Of a DNA stretch of 52,749 nucleotides, positions 10,736-23,070 are shown piece after piece. Every line of letters begins with the position of its first letter. Position 1 is the stretch's first letter. The stretch is from Nemertoderma westbladi (Eukaryota > Xenacoelomorpha > Nemertodermatida > Nemertodermatidae). The DNA is taken from NCBI GenBank assembly GCA_032718475.1, contig JAUCBJ010004461.1:1-52749 (forward strand), in the 5' to 3' direction. The notes below the pieces were generated by a model. It saw only the letters and a program-made list of their open reading frames with translations, ran no database searches and was not told the origin of the DNA. Position numbers and translations under genes: made by a program.

Positions 10736-13700
10736 ACCACGCATTGACAAACACAGATCAGCACCCCCTATAAGCACCACGCATTGACAAACACAGATCA
10801 ACACCACCATATAAGCATTCGCGCATTGACAAACACAGATCAACACCCCATATAAGCACCACGCATTGACAAACACAGACCAACACCCCATATAAGCACC
10901 ACGCATTGACAAACACAGATCAAAACCACCATATCAGCACCACGAATTGACAAACACAGATCAGCACCCTCCCCCCCTATAAGCACACACGCATTGACAA
11001 ACACAGATCAGCACCCCCTATAAGCACACACGCATTGACAAACACATATCAACACCCCATATAAGCACCACGCATTGACAAACACAGATCAGCACCCCCC
11101 TATAAGCACCACGCATTGACAAACACAGATAAACACCACCATATCAGCATTCGCGCATTGACAAACACAGATGAACACCACCATATAGGCACCACGCATT
11201 GACAAACACAGATCAACACAACCATATAAGCATACACGCATTGACAAACACAGATGAACACCACCATATAAGCATACACGTATACACGCATACACACATT
11301 GACAAACACAGATCAGCACCCCCATATAAGCACCACGCATTGACAAACACAGATCAACACCCAAATATAAGCACACACGCATTTACAAACACAGATTAAC
11401 ACCACCATATAAGCACCACGCATTGACAAATACAGATCAACACCCCCATACAAGCATTCGCACATTAACAAATACAGATCAACACACCCCATATAAGCAC
11501 ACATGCAATTACAAACACAGATGAACACCACCATATAAGCACAACTCATTGACAAACACAGATCAACACCCAAATATAAGCATACACGCATTGACAAACA
11601 TAGATGAACACCACCATATAAGCACACACGCATTGACAAACACATATCAACACACCCCATATAAGCATACACGCATTGACAAACATAGATGAACACCACC
11701 ATATAAGCACACACGCATTGACAAACACATATCAACACACCCCATATAAGCATACACGCATTGACAAACACAGATCAGCACCCCCCTATAAGCACACACG
11801 CATTGACAAACACAGATCAACACCACCATATAAGCATTCGCGCATTGACAAACACAGATCATCACCACCATATAAGCATTCGCGCATTGACAAATACAGA
11901 TCAACACACCCCATATAAGCACACATGCATTTACAAACATAGATGAACACCACCATATAAGCACAACTCATTGACAAACACAGATCAACAACCACCTATA
12001 AGCACACACGCATTTACAAACACAGATGAACACCACCATATAAGCACCACTCATTGACAAACACAGATCAACACCCAAATATAAGCATACACGCATTGAC
12101 AAACATAGATGAACACCACCATATAAGCACACACGCATTGACAAACACAGATCAGCACCCCCCTATAAGCACACACGCATTGACAAACACAGATCAACAC
12201 CACCATATAAGCATTCGCGCATTGACAAACACAGATCAGCACCCCCTATAAACGCACATGCATTAACAAACACAGATGAACACCACCATATAAGCACCAG
12301 TCATTGACAAACACAGATCAGCACCCCCCTATAAAGCACCACGCATTGACAAACACATATCAACACACCACCATATAAGCACCACGCATTGACAAACACA
12401 GATCAGCACCCCCCTATAAGCACACACAGATTGACAAACACATATCAACACACCACCATATAAGCACCACGCATTGACAAACACAGATCAGCACCCCCCT
12501 ATAAGCACACACAAATTGACAAACACAGATCAACACCCCATATAAGAACCACGCATTGACAAACACAGATCAGCACCCCCATGTAAGCACACACGCATTG
12601 ACAAACACAGATTAACACCCCCATATAAGCACACACAGATTGACAAACACAGATCAACACCCCATATAAGCACCACGCATTGACAAACACAGATCAGTAC
12701 CCCCCTATAAGCACCACGCATTGACAAACACAGATCAACACCCCCTATAAGCACCACGCATTGACAAAATCAGATCAACACCACCATATCAGCATTCGCG
12801 CATTGACAAACACAGATCAGCACCCCCATATAAGCACACACGCATTGACAAACACAGATCAACACCCCCCTATAAGCACCGCGCATTGACAAACACAGAT
12901 CAACACCACCATATCAGCATTCGCGCATTGACAAACACAGATCAACACCCCCCCATAAGCACCACGCATTGACAAACACAGATCAACACCACCATATAAG
13001 CACACACGCATTGACAAACACAGATCAACACCCCCCTATAAGTACCACGCATTGACAAACACAGATCAACACCACCATATCAGCATTCGCGCATTGACAA
13101 ACACAAATCAACACCCCATATAAGCACCACACCTTGACAAACACAGATCAACACCCCCCTATAAGCACCACGCATTGACAAACACAGATCAACACCCCAT
13201 ATAAGCACACACGCATTGACAAACACAGATCAACACCCCATATAAGCACCACGCGTTGACAAACACAGATCAACACCACCATATCAGCATTCGCGCATTG
13301 ACAAACACAGATCAACACCCCCCTATAAGCACCACGCATTGACAAACACAGATCAACACCCCCCTATAAGCACCACGCATTGACAAACACAGATCAACAC
13401 CCCCCTATAAGCACCACGCATTGACAAACACAGATCAACACCACCATATCAGCATTCGCGCATTGACAAACACAGATCAACACCCCCCTATAAGCACCAC
13501 GCATTGACAAACACAGATCAACACCCCCCTATAAGCACCACGCATTGACAAACACAGATCAACACCACCATATCAGCATTCGCGCATTGACAAACACAGA
13601 TCAACACCCCCCTATAAGCACCACGCATTGACAAACACAGATCAACACCACCATATCAGCATTCGCGCATTGACAAACACAGATCAACACCCCCCTATAA

Positions 13701-16700
13701 GCACCACGCATTGACAAACACAGATCAACACCACCATATAAGCACACACGCATTGACAAACACAGATCAACACCCCCCTATAAGCACACACGCATTGACA
13801 AACACAGATGAACACCACCATATAAGCACACACGCATTGACAAACTCAGATCAACACCCCCCTATAAGCACACACGCATTGACAAACACAGATCAACACC
13901 ACCATATCAGCATTCGCGCATTGACAAACACAGATCAACACCACCATATAAGCACACACGCATTGACAAACACAGATCAACACCCCCCTATAAGCACACA
14001 CGCATTGACAAACACAGATGAACACCACCATATAAGCACACACGCATTGACAAACACAGATCAACACCCCCCTATAAGCACCACGCATTGACAAACACAG
14101 ATCAACACCACCATATAAGCACACACGCATTGACAAACACAGATCAACACCCCCCTATAAGCACACACGCATTGACAAACACAGATCAACACCACCATAT
14201 CAGCATTCGCGCATTGACAAACACAGATCAACACCCCCCTATAAGCACCACGCATTGACAAACACAGATCAACACCACCATATAAGCACACACGCATTGA
14301 CAAACACAGATCAACACCCCCCTATAAGCACACACGCATTGACAAACACAGATGAACACCACCATATAAGCACCACGCATTGACAAACACAGATCAACAC
14401 CACCATATAAGCACCACGCATTGACAAACACAGATTAACACCACCATATAAGCACCACGCATTGACAAACACAGATCAACACCACCATATCAGCATTCGC
14501 GCATTGACAAACACAGATCAACACCCCATATAAGCACCACACCTTGACAAACACAGATCAACACCCCCCTATAAGCACCACGCATTGACAAACACAGATC
14601 AACACCCCATATAAGCACACTAGCATTTACAAACACAGATGAACACCACCATATAAGCACCACTCATTGACAAAAACAGATCAACACTACCGTATCAAAA
14701 TTCGCGCATTGACAAACACATATCAACACACCACCATATAAGCACCACGCATTGACAAACACAGATCAGCACCCACCTTTAAGCACACACGGATTGACAA
14801 ACACAGATCAACACCCCATATAAGCACCACGCATTGACAAACACAGATCAGCACCCCCCTATAAGCACCACGCATTGACAATCACAGATCAGCACCCCCC
14901 CCCCTATAAGCACACACGCATTGACAAACACATATCAACACCCCATATAAGCACCACGCATTGACAACACAGATCAGCACCCCCCTATAAGCACCACGCA
15001 TTGACAAACACAGATCAACACCACCATATCAGCATTCGCGCATTGACAAACACAGATCAACACCCCATATAAGCACCACGCATTGACAAACACAGACCAA
15101 CACCCCATATAAGCACCACGCATTGACAAACACAGATCAACACCACCATATCAGCATTCGCGCATTGACAAACACAGATCAACACCCCATATAAGCACCA
15201 CGCATTGACAAACACAGATCAGCACCCCCCCCCCCCCCCCCTATAAGCACACACGCATTGACAAACACAGATCAGCACCCCCTATAAGCACACACGCATT
15301 GACAAACACATATCAACACCCCATATAAGCACCACGCATTGACAAACACAGATCAGCACCCCCCTATAAGCACGACGCATTGACAAACACAGATAAACAC
15401 CACCATATAAGCATTCGCGCATTGACAAACTCAGATCAACACCCCATATAAGCACCACGCATTGACAAATACAAACCAACACCCCATATAAGCACCACGC
15501 ATTGACAAACACAGATCAACACCACCATATCAGCATTCGCGCATTGACAAACACAGATCAACACCCCCCTATAAGCACCACGCATTGACAAACACAGATC
15601 AACACCACCATATAAGCACACACGCATTGACAAACACAGATCAACACCCCCCTATAAGCACCACGCATTGACAAACACAGATCAACACCACCATATCAGC
15701 ATTCGCGCATTGACAAACACAGATCAACACCCCATATAAGCACCACACCTTGACAAACACAGATCAACACCCCCCTATAAGCACCACGCATTGACAAACA
15801 CAGATCAACACCCCATATAAGCACACTCGCATTTACAAACACAGATGAACACCACCATATAAGCACCACTCATTGACAAAAACAGATCAACACTACCATA
15901 TCAAAATTCGCGCATTGACAAACACATATCAACACACCACCATATAAGCACCACGCATTGACAAACACAGATCAGCACCCGCCTTTAAGCACATACGGAT
16001 TGACAAACACAGATCAACACTCCATATAAGCACCACGCATTGACAAACACAGATCAGCACCCCCCTATAAGCACCACGCATTGACAAACACAGATCAGCA
16101 CCCCCCTATAAGCACACACGCATTGACAAACACATATCAACACCCCATATAAGCACCACGCATTGACAAACACAGATCAGCACCCCCTTATAAGCACCGC
16201 TCATTGACAAACACAGATCAGCACCCCCCTATAAGCACCACGCATTGACAAACACAGATCAACACCCCATATAAGCACACACGCATTGACAAACACAGAT
16301 CAACACCCCATATAAGCATACACGCATTGACAAACACAGATCAGTACCCCCCTATAAGCACCACGCATTGACAAACACAGATCAACACCCCCCTATAAGC
16401 ACCACGCATTGACAAACACAGATCAACACCACCATATCAGCATTCGCGCATTGACAAACACAGATCAGCACCCCCATATATGCACACACGCATTGTCAAA
16501 CACAGCTCAACACCCCATATAAGCACCACGCATTGACAAACACAGATCAACACCCCATATAAGCACCACGCATTGACAAACACAGATCAACACCACCATA
16601 TCAGCATTCGCGCATTGACAAACACAGATCAACATCCCATATAAGCACCACGCATTGACAAACACAGATCAGCACACCCCTATAAGCACACACGCATTGA

Positions 16701-16999
16701 CAAACACAGATCAGCACCCCCTCTAAGCACACACGCATTGACAAACACATATCAACACCCCATATAAGCACCACGCATTGACAAACACAGATCAGCACCC
16801 CCCTATAAGCACCACGCATTGACAAACACAGATCAACACCACCATATCAGCATTCGCGCATTGACAAACACAGATCAACACCCCATATAAGCACCACGCA
16901 TTGACAAACACAGATCAACACCCCATATAAGCACCACGCATTGACAAACACAGATCAACACCACCATATCAGCATTCGCGCATTGACAAACACAGATCA

Positions 17000-19640
17000 A
17001 TACCCCATATAAGCACCACGCATTGACAAACACAGATCAGCACCCCCCTATAAGCACCACGCATTGACAAACACAGATCAACACCACCATATCAGCATTC
17101 GCGCATTGACAATCACAGATCAACACCCCATATATGCATACACGCATTGACAAACACAGATCAGCACCCCCCTATAAGCACACACGCATTGACAAACACA
17201 GATCAGCACCCCCCTATAAGCACACACGCATTGACAAACACATATCAACACACCCCATATAAGCACCACGCATTGACAAACACAGATCAACACCCCATAT
17301 AAGCACCACGCATTGACAAACACAGATCAACACCACCATATCAGCATTCGCGCATTGACAAACACAGATCAACACCCCATATAAGCACCACGCATTGACA
17401 AACACAGATCAGCACCCCCTATAAGCACCACGCATTGACAAACACAGATCAACACCACCATATCAGCATTCGCGCATTGACAAACACAGATTAACACCCC
17501 ATATAAGCATACACGCATTGACAAACACAGATCAGCACCCCCCTATAAGCACACACGCATTGACAAACACAGATCAGCACCCCCCTATAAGCACCACGCA
17601 TTGACAAACACAGATCAACACCACCATATCAGCATTCGCGCATTGACAAACACAGATCAACACCCCATATAAGCATACACGCATTGACAAACACAGATCA
17701 GCACCCACCTATAAGCACACACGCATTGACAAACACAGATCAGCACCCCCCTATAAGCACACACGCATTGACAAACACATATCAACACATCCCATATAAG
17801 CACTCACGCATTGACAAACACAGATCAGCACCCCCCTATAAGCACACACGCATTGACAAACACATATCAACACACCCCATATAAGCACCACGCATTGACA
17901 AACACAGATCAACACCCCATATAAGCACACACGCATTGACAAACACAGATCAACACCACCATATCAGCATTCGCGCATTGACAAACACAGATTAACACCC
18001 CATATAAGCATACACGCATTGACAAACACAGATCAGCACCCCCCTATAAGCACACACGCATTGACAAACACAGATCAGCACCCCCCTATAAGCACCACGC
18101 ATTGACAAACACAGATCAACACATCCCATATAAGCACTCACGCATTGACAAACACAGATCAGCACCCCCCTATAAGCACACACGCATTGACAAACACATA
18201 TCAACACACCCCATATAAGCACCACGCATTGACAAACACAGATCAACACCCCATATAAGCACCACGCATTGACAAACACAGATCAACACCACCATATCAG
18301 CATTCGCGCATTGACAAACACAGATCAATACCCCATATAAGCACCACGCATTGACAAACACAGATCAGCACCCCCCTATAAGCACCACGCATTGACAAAC
18401 ACAGATCAACACCACCATATCAGCATTCGCGCATTGACAATCACAGATCAACACCCCATATATGCATACACGCATTGACAAACACAGATCAGCACCCCCC
18501 TATAAGCACACACGCATTGACAAACACAGATCAGCACCCCCCTATAAGCACACACGCATTGACAAACACATATCAACACACCCCATATAAGCACCACGCA
18601 TTGACAAACACAGATCAACACCCCATATAAGCACCACGCATTGACAAACACAGATCAACACCACCATATCAGCATTCGCGCATTGACAAACACAGATCAA
18701 CACCCCATATAAGCACCACGCATTGACAAACACAGATCAGCACCCCCTATAAGCACCACGCATTGACAAACACAGATCAACACCACCATATCAGCATTCG
18801 CGCATTGACAAACACAGATTAACACCCCATATAAGCATACACGCATTGACAAACACAGATCAGCACCCCCCTATAAGCACACACGCATTGACAAACACAG
18901 ATCAGCACCCCCCTATAAGCACCACGCATTGACAAACACAGATCAACACCACCATATCAGCATTCGCGCATTGACAAACACAGATCAACACCCCATATAA
19001 GCATACACGCATTGACAAACACAGATCAGCACCCACCTATAAGCACACACGCATTGACAAACACAGATCAGCACCCCCCTATAAGCACACACGCATTGAC
19101 AAACACATATCAACACATCCCATATAAGCACTCACGTATTGACAAACACAGATCAGCACCCCCCTATAAGCACACACGCATTGACAAACACATATCAACA
19201 CACCCCATATAAGCACCACGCATTGACAAACACAGATCAACACCCCATATAAGCACACACGCATTGACAAACACAGATCAACACCACCATATCAGCATTC
19301 GCGCATTGACAAACACAGATTAACACCCCATATAAGCATACACGCATTGACAAACACAGATCAGCACCCCCCTATAAGCACACACGCATTGACAAACACA
19401 GATCAGCACCCCCCTATAAGCACCACGCATTTAACAAACACAGATCAACACATCCCATATAAGCACTCACGCATTGACAAACACAGATCAGCACCCCCCT
19501 ATAAGCACACACGCATTGACAAACACATATCAACACACCCCATATAAGCACCACGCATTGACAAACACAGATCAACACCCCATATAAGCACACACGCATT
19601 GACAAACACAGATCAACACCACCATATAAGCACCACGCAT
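17000..19640 (+). repeat. 1,328-bp tandem duplication inside the satellite
   Basis: The rare variant CAGATCAATACCCC occurs at about 17,000 and again at 18,328. All unit types downstream keep the same order at a constant offset of 1,328 bp (for example 17,684 to 19,012 and 17,120 to 18,448). A nested offset of 335 bp (19,012 to 19,347) shows a smaller duplication inside it. One extra base at about 19,430 (CATTTAACAAAC) shifts the end by 1. Confidence 0.85.
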
Positions 19641-19685
19641 TGACAACCAGTTAGAATAATAACTATTAGCAAAGATAATACTTAC

Positions 19686-19767
19686 TAATACCAGGTGTGG
19701 TGTCCGACCAGGAGGAACCACAGAGTGCGTGGAGAGGTAGGGTAGCTAGTAAGATTAGCCACAACAT
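19686..19767 (-). CDS. Exon 1 (start and signal peptide) of CUB-domain gene
   Basis: ATG is at 19767-19765. The 82-nt coding part gives 27 codons plus one base (A) before a strong donor GTAAGTATT. The peptide begins MLWLILLATLPLHALC and then GSSWSDTTPGI. This is a compact signal peptide (hydrophobic core of about 12 residues) with likely cleavage near the Cys or Gly, so the mature protein would start a few residues before the CUB domain. The leftover A pairs with the entering CT of exon 2 to complete a codon, which then reads straight into the first CUB cysteine. A TATA box lies 81 bp above the ATG. The signal peptide, donor, phase and TATA box together are strong evidence, though no similarity search was possible. 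The plus-strand frame at 19697-19939 is a shadow. Confidence 0.75.
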
Positions 19768-19847
19768 CGTCGTTGGTTTGTTGTTGGAGTTTCTTGATAC
19801 GTTTTTTAAAATAAATTTTTTAACTTTTTTCTGCATTTCAAACGCGT

Positions 19848-19857
19848 CTATTTATAG
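19848..19857 (-). promoter_or_regulatory. TATA box of the CUB gene
   Basis: CTATAAATAG on the minus strand, 81 bp upstream of the exon 1 ATG. With the usual spacing of about 30 bp, transcription would start near 19,820-19,828, leaving a 5' UTR of about 55 nt. No in-frame upstream ATG problem was seen. Confidence 0.6.
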
Positions 19858-20225
19858 TATTTGTACAAAGGATTGCTTCGTAATTAATAATCGTAAGGCT
19901 TGCATTTCAGTATGCAGCAACGTGGGTAATTTGAGTTAATGATAGCAGTAAGTGCGATAGTATGTACAGTGGAGCGAAGTCTGTCTCTATGTAATTGCAC
20001 TAAGTGGCAAACCATTAGTTACATTAGAGAACAATGGTAGCATTACCATTAGTATAAATGGTCCCACGCTAATAATATAACAATGGTCCTAATAGATTTA
20101 AGCGTTATAGGCAGCAGTCCGTTTTAATAGGTCTGTAATCGACATGATTACGCGATACAATAGTGTTACTGGCTTGTCGCTTGCTCACCACGTAAAAATG
20201 TTGCGCAATAAGTAAACGGCGCAGC
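19858..20225 (-). other. Upstream flank of CUB gene, no gene seen
   Basis: 368 bp of unique DNA between the TATA box and the 24-bp satellite. Two exact AACAATGG words (20,030-20,037 and 20,079-20,086) match the SOX-factor core, but such short words occur by chance. Otherwise nothing is recognised. Confidence 0.4.
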
Positions 20226-21540
20226 TGTGCATATATGCCGGCACGCATACATGAACGCATATATGCACGCTTACATGAACACTACATATGTACGCATACA
20301 TGTACGCATATATGCACGCATACATGAGCTCATATATGCACGCATACATGAACGCATATATGCACGCATACATGAACGCATATATGCACGTATACATGAA
20401 CACCCCATATGCACGCATACATGAACGCATATATGCACGTTTACATGAACACCACATATGCACGCATACATGAACGCATATATGCACTCATTCACGAACG
20501 CATATATGCACGCATAAGTGAACGCATATATGCACGTATACATGAACACCCCATATGCACGCATACATGAACGCATATATGCACGTATACATGAACACCC
20601 CATATGCACGCATACATGAACGCATATATGCACGTATACATGAACACCACATATGCACGCATACATGAACGCATATATGCACTCATACACGAACGCATAT
20701 GCACGCATACGTGAACGCATATATGCACGCATACATGAACGCATATATGCACGCATACATGAACGCATATATGCATGCACGCATACATGAACGCATATAT
20801 GCACGTATACAAGAACACCACATATGCATGCATACATGAACGCATATATGCACGCATACATGAACGCATATATGCACGCATACATGAACGCATATACGCA
20901 CACATACATGAACGCATATATGCACGCATACATGAATGCATATACGCACGCATACATGAACGCATATATGCACGCGTACACAAACGCATATATGTACGCA
21001 TACACGAACGCATATATGCACGTATACATGAACACCACATACGCACGCATACATGAACGCATATATGCACGCATACACGAACGCATATATGCACGCATAC
21101 ATGAACGCATATATGTACCCATACACGAACGCATATATGCACGTATACATGACCACCACATATGCACGCATACATGAACGCATATATGCACGCATACATG
21201 AATGCATATACGCACGCATAAATGAACGCATATATGCACGCATACATGAACGCATATATGCACGCATACATGAACGCATATGTGCACGCATACATGAACG
21301 CATATTTGCAAGCATACACAAACGCATATATGCACGCATACATGAACACCACATATGCGCGCATACATGAACGCATATATGCACGCATACATGAACGCAT
21401 ATATGCAGGCATACACGAATGCATATATGCACGCATACATGAACACTACATATGCACGCATGCATGAGCATCACATATGCACGCATACATGAACGCATAT
21501 ATGCACGCATACATGAAGGCATATATGAACGCATACATGA
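20226..21540 (+). repeat. 24-bp satellite, block 1 (about 54 units)
   Basis: Units are CATATATGCACGCATACATG followed by AACG, strictly 24 bp apart for long runs (for example 20,341 and 20,365). Variant units end in AACACCACATATG or AACACCCCATATG at intervals. CATATATG is a palindrome. The 24-bp length is a multiple of three, so long open frames with an 8-residue period occur on both strands; these are not genes. Confidence 0.96.
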
Positions 21541-21758
21541 ACTGGTATGTCTGCACTATCGGAATATCCCCAATAATATGAATATCAATAGTATATAAGG
21601 CAGACACGTATAATATAAAAGTGTAGTACAGCAGTACAGTGTAATATCAGTACAGCATAGCAATAGGGAAAACCCTCCACCTATCTAGTGGTACCGGTAT
21701 CTTAGGTACATAGTCCTATAAGGGGCGAGCCATGTATATTGTACATATCAGTACATAT
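21541..21758. other. Unique island between the two 24-bp satellite blocks
   Basis: About 218 bp of non-satellite DNA. It contains GTATATAAGG (near 21,592) and short GTACAG repeats near 21,627-21,655. No ORF or known element is recognised. It may be a small insertion or an old unique segment bypassed by satellite growth. Confidence 0.5.
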
Positions 21759-22226
21759 AATGAACGCATATATGCACGCATACATGAACGCATATATGCA
21801 CGCATACATGAACGCATATATGCACGCATACATGAATGCAGATATGCACGCATACATGAATGCATATATGCACGCATACATGAACGCATATATGCACGCA
21901 TACATGAACGCATATATGCAGGCATACACGAACGCATATATGCACGCATACATGAACGCATATATGCACGCTTACATGAACGCATATATGCACGCATACA
22001 TGAACGCATATATGCAGGCATACACGAACGCATATATGCACGCATACATGATCACTACATATGCACGCATGCATGTACACCACATATGCACGCATGCATG
22101 AACGCATATATGCACGCATACATGAATGCATATATGCACGCATACATGAACGCATATATGCACGCATACATGAATGCATATATGCACGCATACATGAACA
22201 CATATATGCACACATATATGCAAGCA
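21759..22226 (+). repeat. 24-bp satellite, block 2 (about 19 units)
   Basis: The same 24-bp unit as at 20,226-21,540 resumes here. It ends in degenerate CACATATATGC units. It has fewer AACACC variants than block 1. Confidence 0.95.
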
Positions 22227-22279
22227 CTATATGCTTGAGGTGTAAGGATTGTGTTCTGTGACAAAACTACGGCATTTTA

Positions 22280-22372
22280 AAGAGTTTGGCATATACTGAT
22301 TGCTAAGAATCTTAGAATAAGTGGCACATTTCTAAAATGGTTTGAAAGCTATTTTTGTCAGCTACCAGAGTG
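22280..22372 (+). pseudogene. Possible LINE RT scrap
   Basis: One frame contains LLRILRISGTFLKWFESYF, which looks like the 'L...gi.g..l.WF.SYL' segment that follows motif A in many LINE reverse transcriptases. It is only about 30 codons long with a stop just upstream. The evidence is weak and there is no flanking support. Confidence 0.3.
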
Positions 22373-22414
22373 ACTAAATTGATCAGGTTTCTGTGTTGCT
22401 GATCGGATAGGGTT

Positions 22415-22463
22415 ATAAGAATTAAGTTTTATTTACTATTTTAATATAATAAAATAAATATAT
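22415..22463 (-). repeat. 49-bp inverted copy of the Penelope-like element 3' end
   Basis: Reverse-complement match, with one mismatch, to 41,997-42,045 (TTATTATATTAAAACAG region). The match ends sharply on both sides. It lies 5' of the Penelope-like element and in opposite orientation to its 3' end. Confidence 0.75.
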
Positions 22464-22535
22464 CATCCAACTAGGGTTACTTAAAATATAAGTAGCTACT
22501 ATTAAAAATAACATACAAAAAGCACAATGAGTATC

Positions 22536-22553
22536 GGGGGGGGGGGGGGGGGG
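22536..22553 (+). repeat. Poly-G run (18 G)
   Basis: Uninterrupted G run directly after ATC, at the 3' side of the minus-strand LINE scrap that follows. It is likely length-variable. Confidence 0.9.
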
Positions 22554-22557
22554 AGGG

Positions 22558-22886
22558 TTAGGGACCGTGAACCATCTCGTAGAGTCCCTCGTTATTGCTG
22601 AGTGAGGGGTCCACAGTCCCTATGATGGAGGCCGCGTTGCCGACTAGGATGGCGATGGCCAGCCTCTGCAGGAGGAAGCGGTGAGATCGGGGCTCTTGGA
22701 TGACAGAGTGGAGTCTGGCCCCGATCTCCTTCAGGAACTCGGATGTTTCAGGGCCGGGGCGGCCCAAGGTCTCGTAGGCTACCGGGTGGAAGAGGTAGCC
22801 CCGGTCCATGAGTTCCTGATACTTGCGGATCTTTAGAGATTCCGCTTCCTCCGCAGTACGGCCTCCCGCGGATAATCTCCCCGAGT
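22558..22886 (-). pseudogene. C-terminal fragment of a non-LTR retrotransposon protein
   Basis: The minus-strand frame is open from about 22,886. It reads RLSAGGRTAEEAE, then YLFHPVAYETLGRPGPETSE and FLKEIGARL, then FLLQRLAIAILVGNAASI-GT, and ends just before the poly-G run. The pattern 'vPva.ETlG..g.e...fi..ig.R......p....fL.QRlsiai..GNa.si.gt' is the familiar C-terminal tail of RT proteins in many marine and arthropod genomes. No RT core is attached. The segment is much more GC-rich than its AT-rich surroundings. It is truncated at about 22,886, where the Penelope-like fragment begins on the other strand. Confidence 0.65.
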
Positions 22887-23065
22887 CATTTATAATTCCT
22901 TACGAAAGTGTAATAAGTCCCTTGATAGCCTTAAGGTAACCAGTGAAGACATACCAACAAAGCCACAACGCCCTGAATTCAATATAGGACTGCCTTATGT
23001 AAAGGGACTAACAGAACCTCTAGAACGAATGTGTAAGTAATATGATGTCGGCACATATACGGTTA
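22887..23065 (+). pseudogene. Penelope-like element, 5' part of interrupted ORF
   Basis: The frame reads SLRKCNKSLDSLK, then NIGLPYVKGLTEPLERMCK, a stop at 23,038-23,040, then YDVGTYTVR. 'LPYVKG.te.l.r...ky....' is the signature between the RT and the GIY-YIG endonuclease in Penelope-like elements. The same frame resumes at 41,471 after the 18.4-kb LTR element. The RT domain is missing upstream, so the element was 5'-truncated. The in-frame stop shows it is dead. Confidence 0.8.
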
Positions 23066-23070
23066 GGGGT
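23066..23070. repeat. Target-site duplication GGGGT (left)
   Basis: Identical to 41,466-41,470. The two copies flank the outer ends of the two LTRs exactly. A 5-bp duplication is usual for BEL/Pao integrases. Removing the LTR element and one copy rejoins the Penelope-like frame. Confidence 0.9.

Larger units (their letters stand above)
10319..19646 (+). repeat. 40-42-bp satellite array (about 225 units)
   Basis: Units run ATCAACACC(C)n, then TATAAGCAC or TATCAGCATTCGC, then CGCATTGACAAACACAG. TTGACAAACACAG recurs every 40, 41 or 42 bp. At least four unit types alternate: one with a long C run and GCACCACGC, one with ATATCAGCATTCGCGC, one with ATCAGC and ACACACGC, and a shorter CCCCATATAAG type. 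C-run length varies from 3 to 17 (longest at 15225-15241). The plus strand is very poor in G outside GCAC, GCATTG and the CAG end. The array stops at 19646 in mid-unit (TTGACAACCAG). Open frames in it are artefacts of the repeat. Confidence 0.97.
5661..19685 (-). other. Intron 1 of CUB gene (14,025 nt), mostly satellite DNA
   Basis: The intron runs from a donor GTAAGTATT (from 19685) to an acceptor TATATTTCAG ending at 5661. About 11.3 kb of it is tandem repeat. The part 5661-6480 is AT-rich with a TG/TA microsatellite near 6195-6250 and no gene I can recognise. Both splice sites sit in ordinary sequence just outside the arrays. The donor is about 40 bp from the satellite edge. Confidence 0.7.

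Noticed and set aside
10319-19646. Dozens of 60-150-codon frames (THALTNTDQH or CVCQCVVLIW types)
   Set aside because: They follow the repeat period of the satellite on either strand and have no protein-like composition.
10319-19646. CRISPR array
   Set aside because: Spacing is regular, but there are no unique spacers: the whole 40-42-bp unit is repeated. The genome is eukaryotic.
10319-19646. Bacterial-type promoter words TTGACA and TATAAG in each satellite unit
   Set aside because: Chance words of the repeat, with 20-bp spacing, in an animal genome.
10319-19646. CENP-B box in TTCGCGCATTGAC units
   Set aside because: Only the first four bases of the box fit; the CGGG end is missing.
19697-19939. 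Plus-strand 80-codon ORF
   Set aside because: Antisense to exon 1 and its promoter; no recognisable features of its own.
20030-20086. Paired SOX-like sites AACAATGG upstream of the CUB gene
   Set aside because: Two 8-bp words in AT-rich DNA are weak evidence; mentioned only in the flank entry.
20226-22226. Up to 396-codon frames of HERIYARI or CIYAFMYA repeats
   Set aside because: A 24-bp unit without stops gives an 8-residue period in every frame; this is a satellite artefact.
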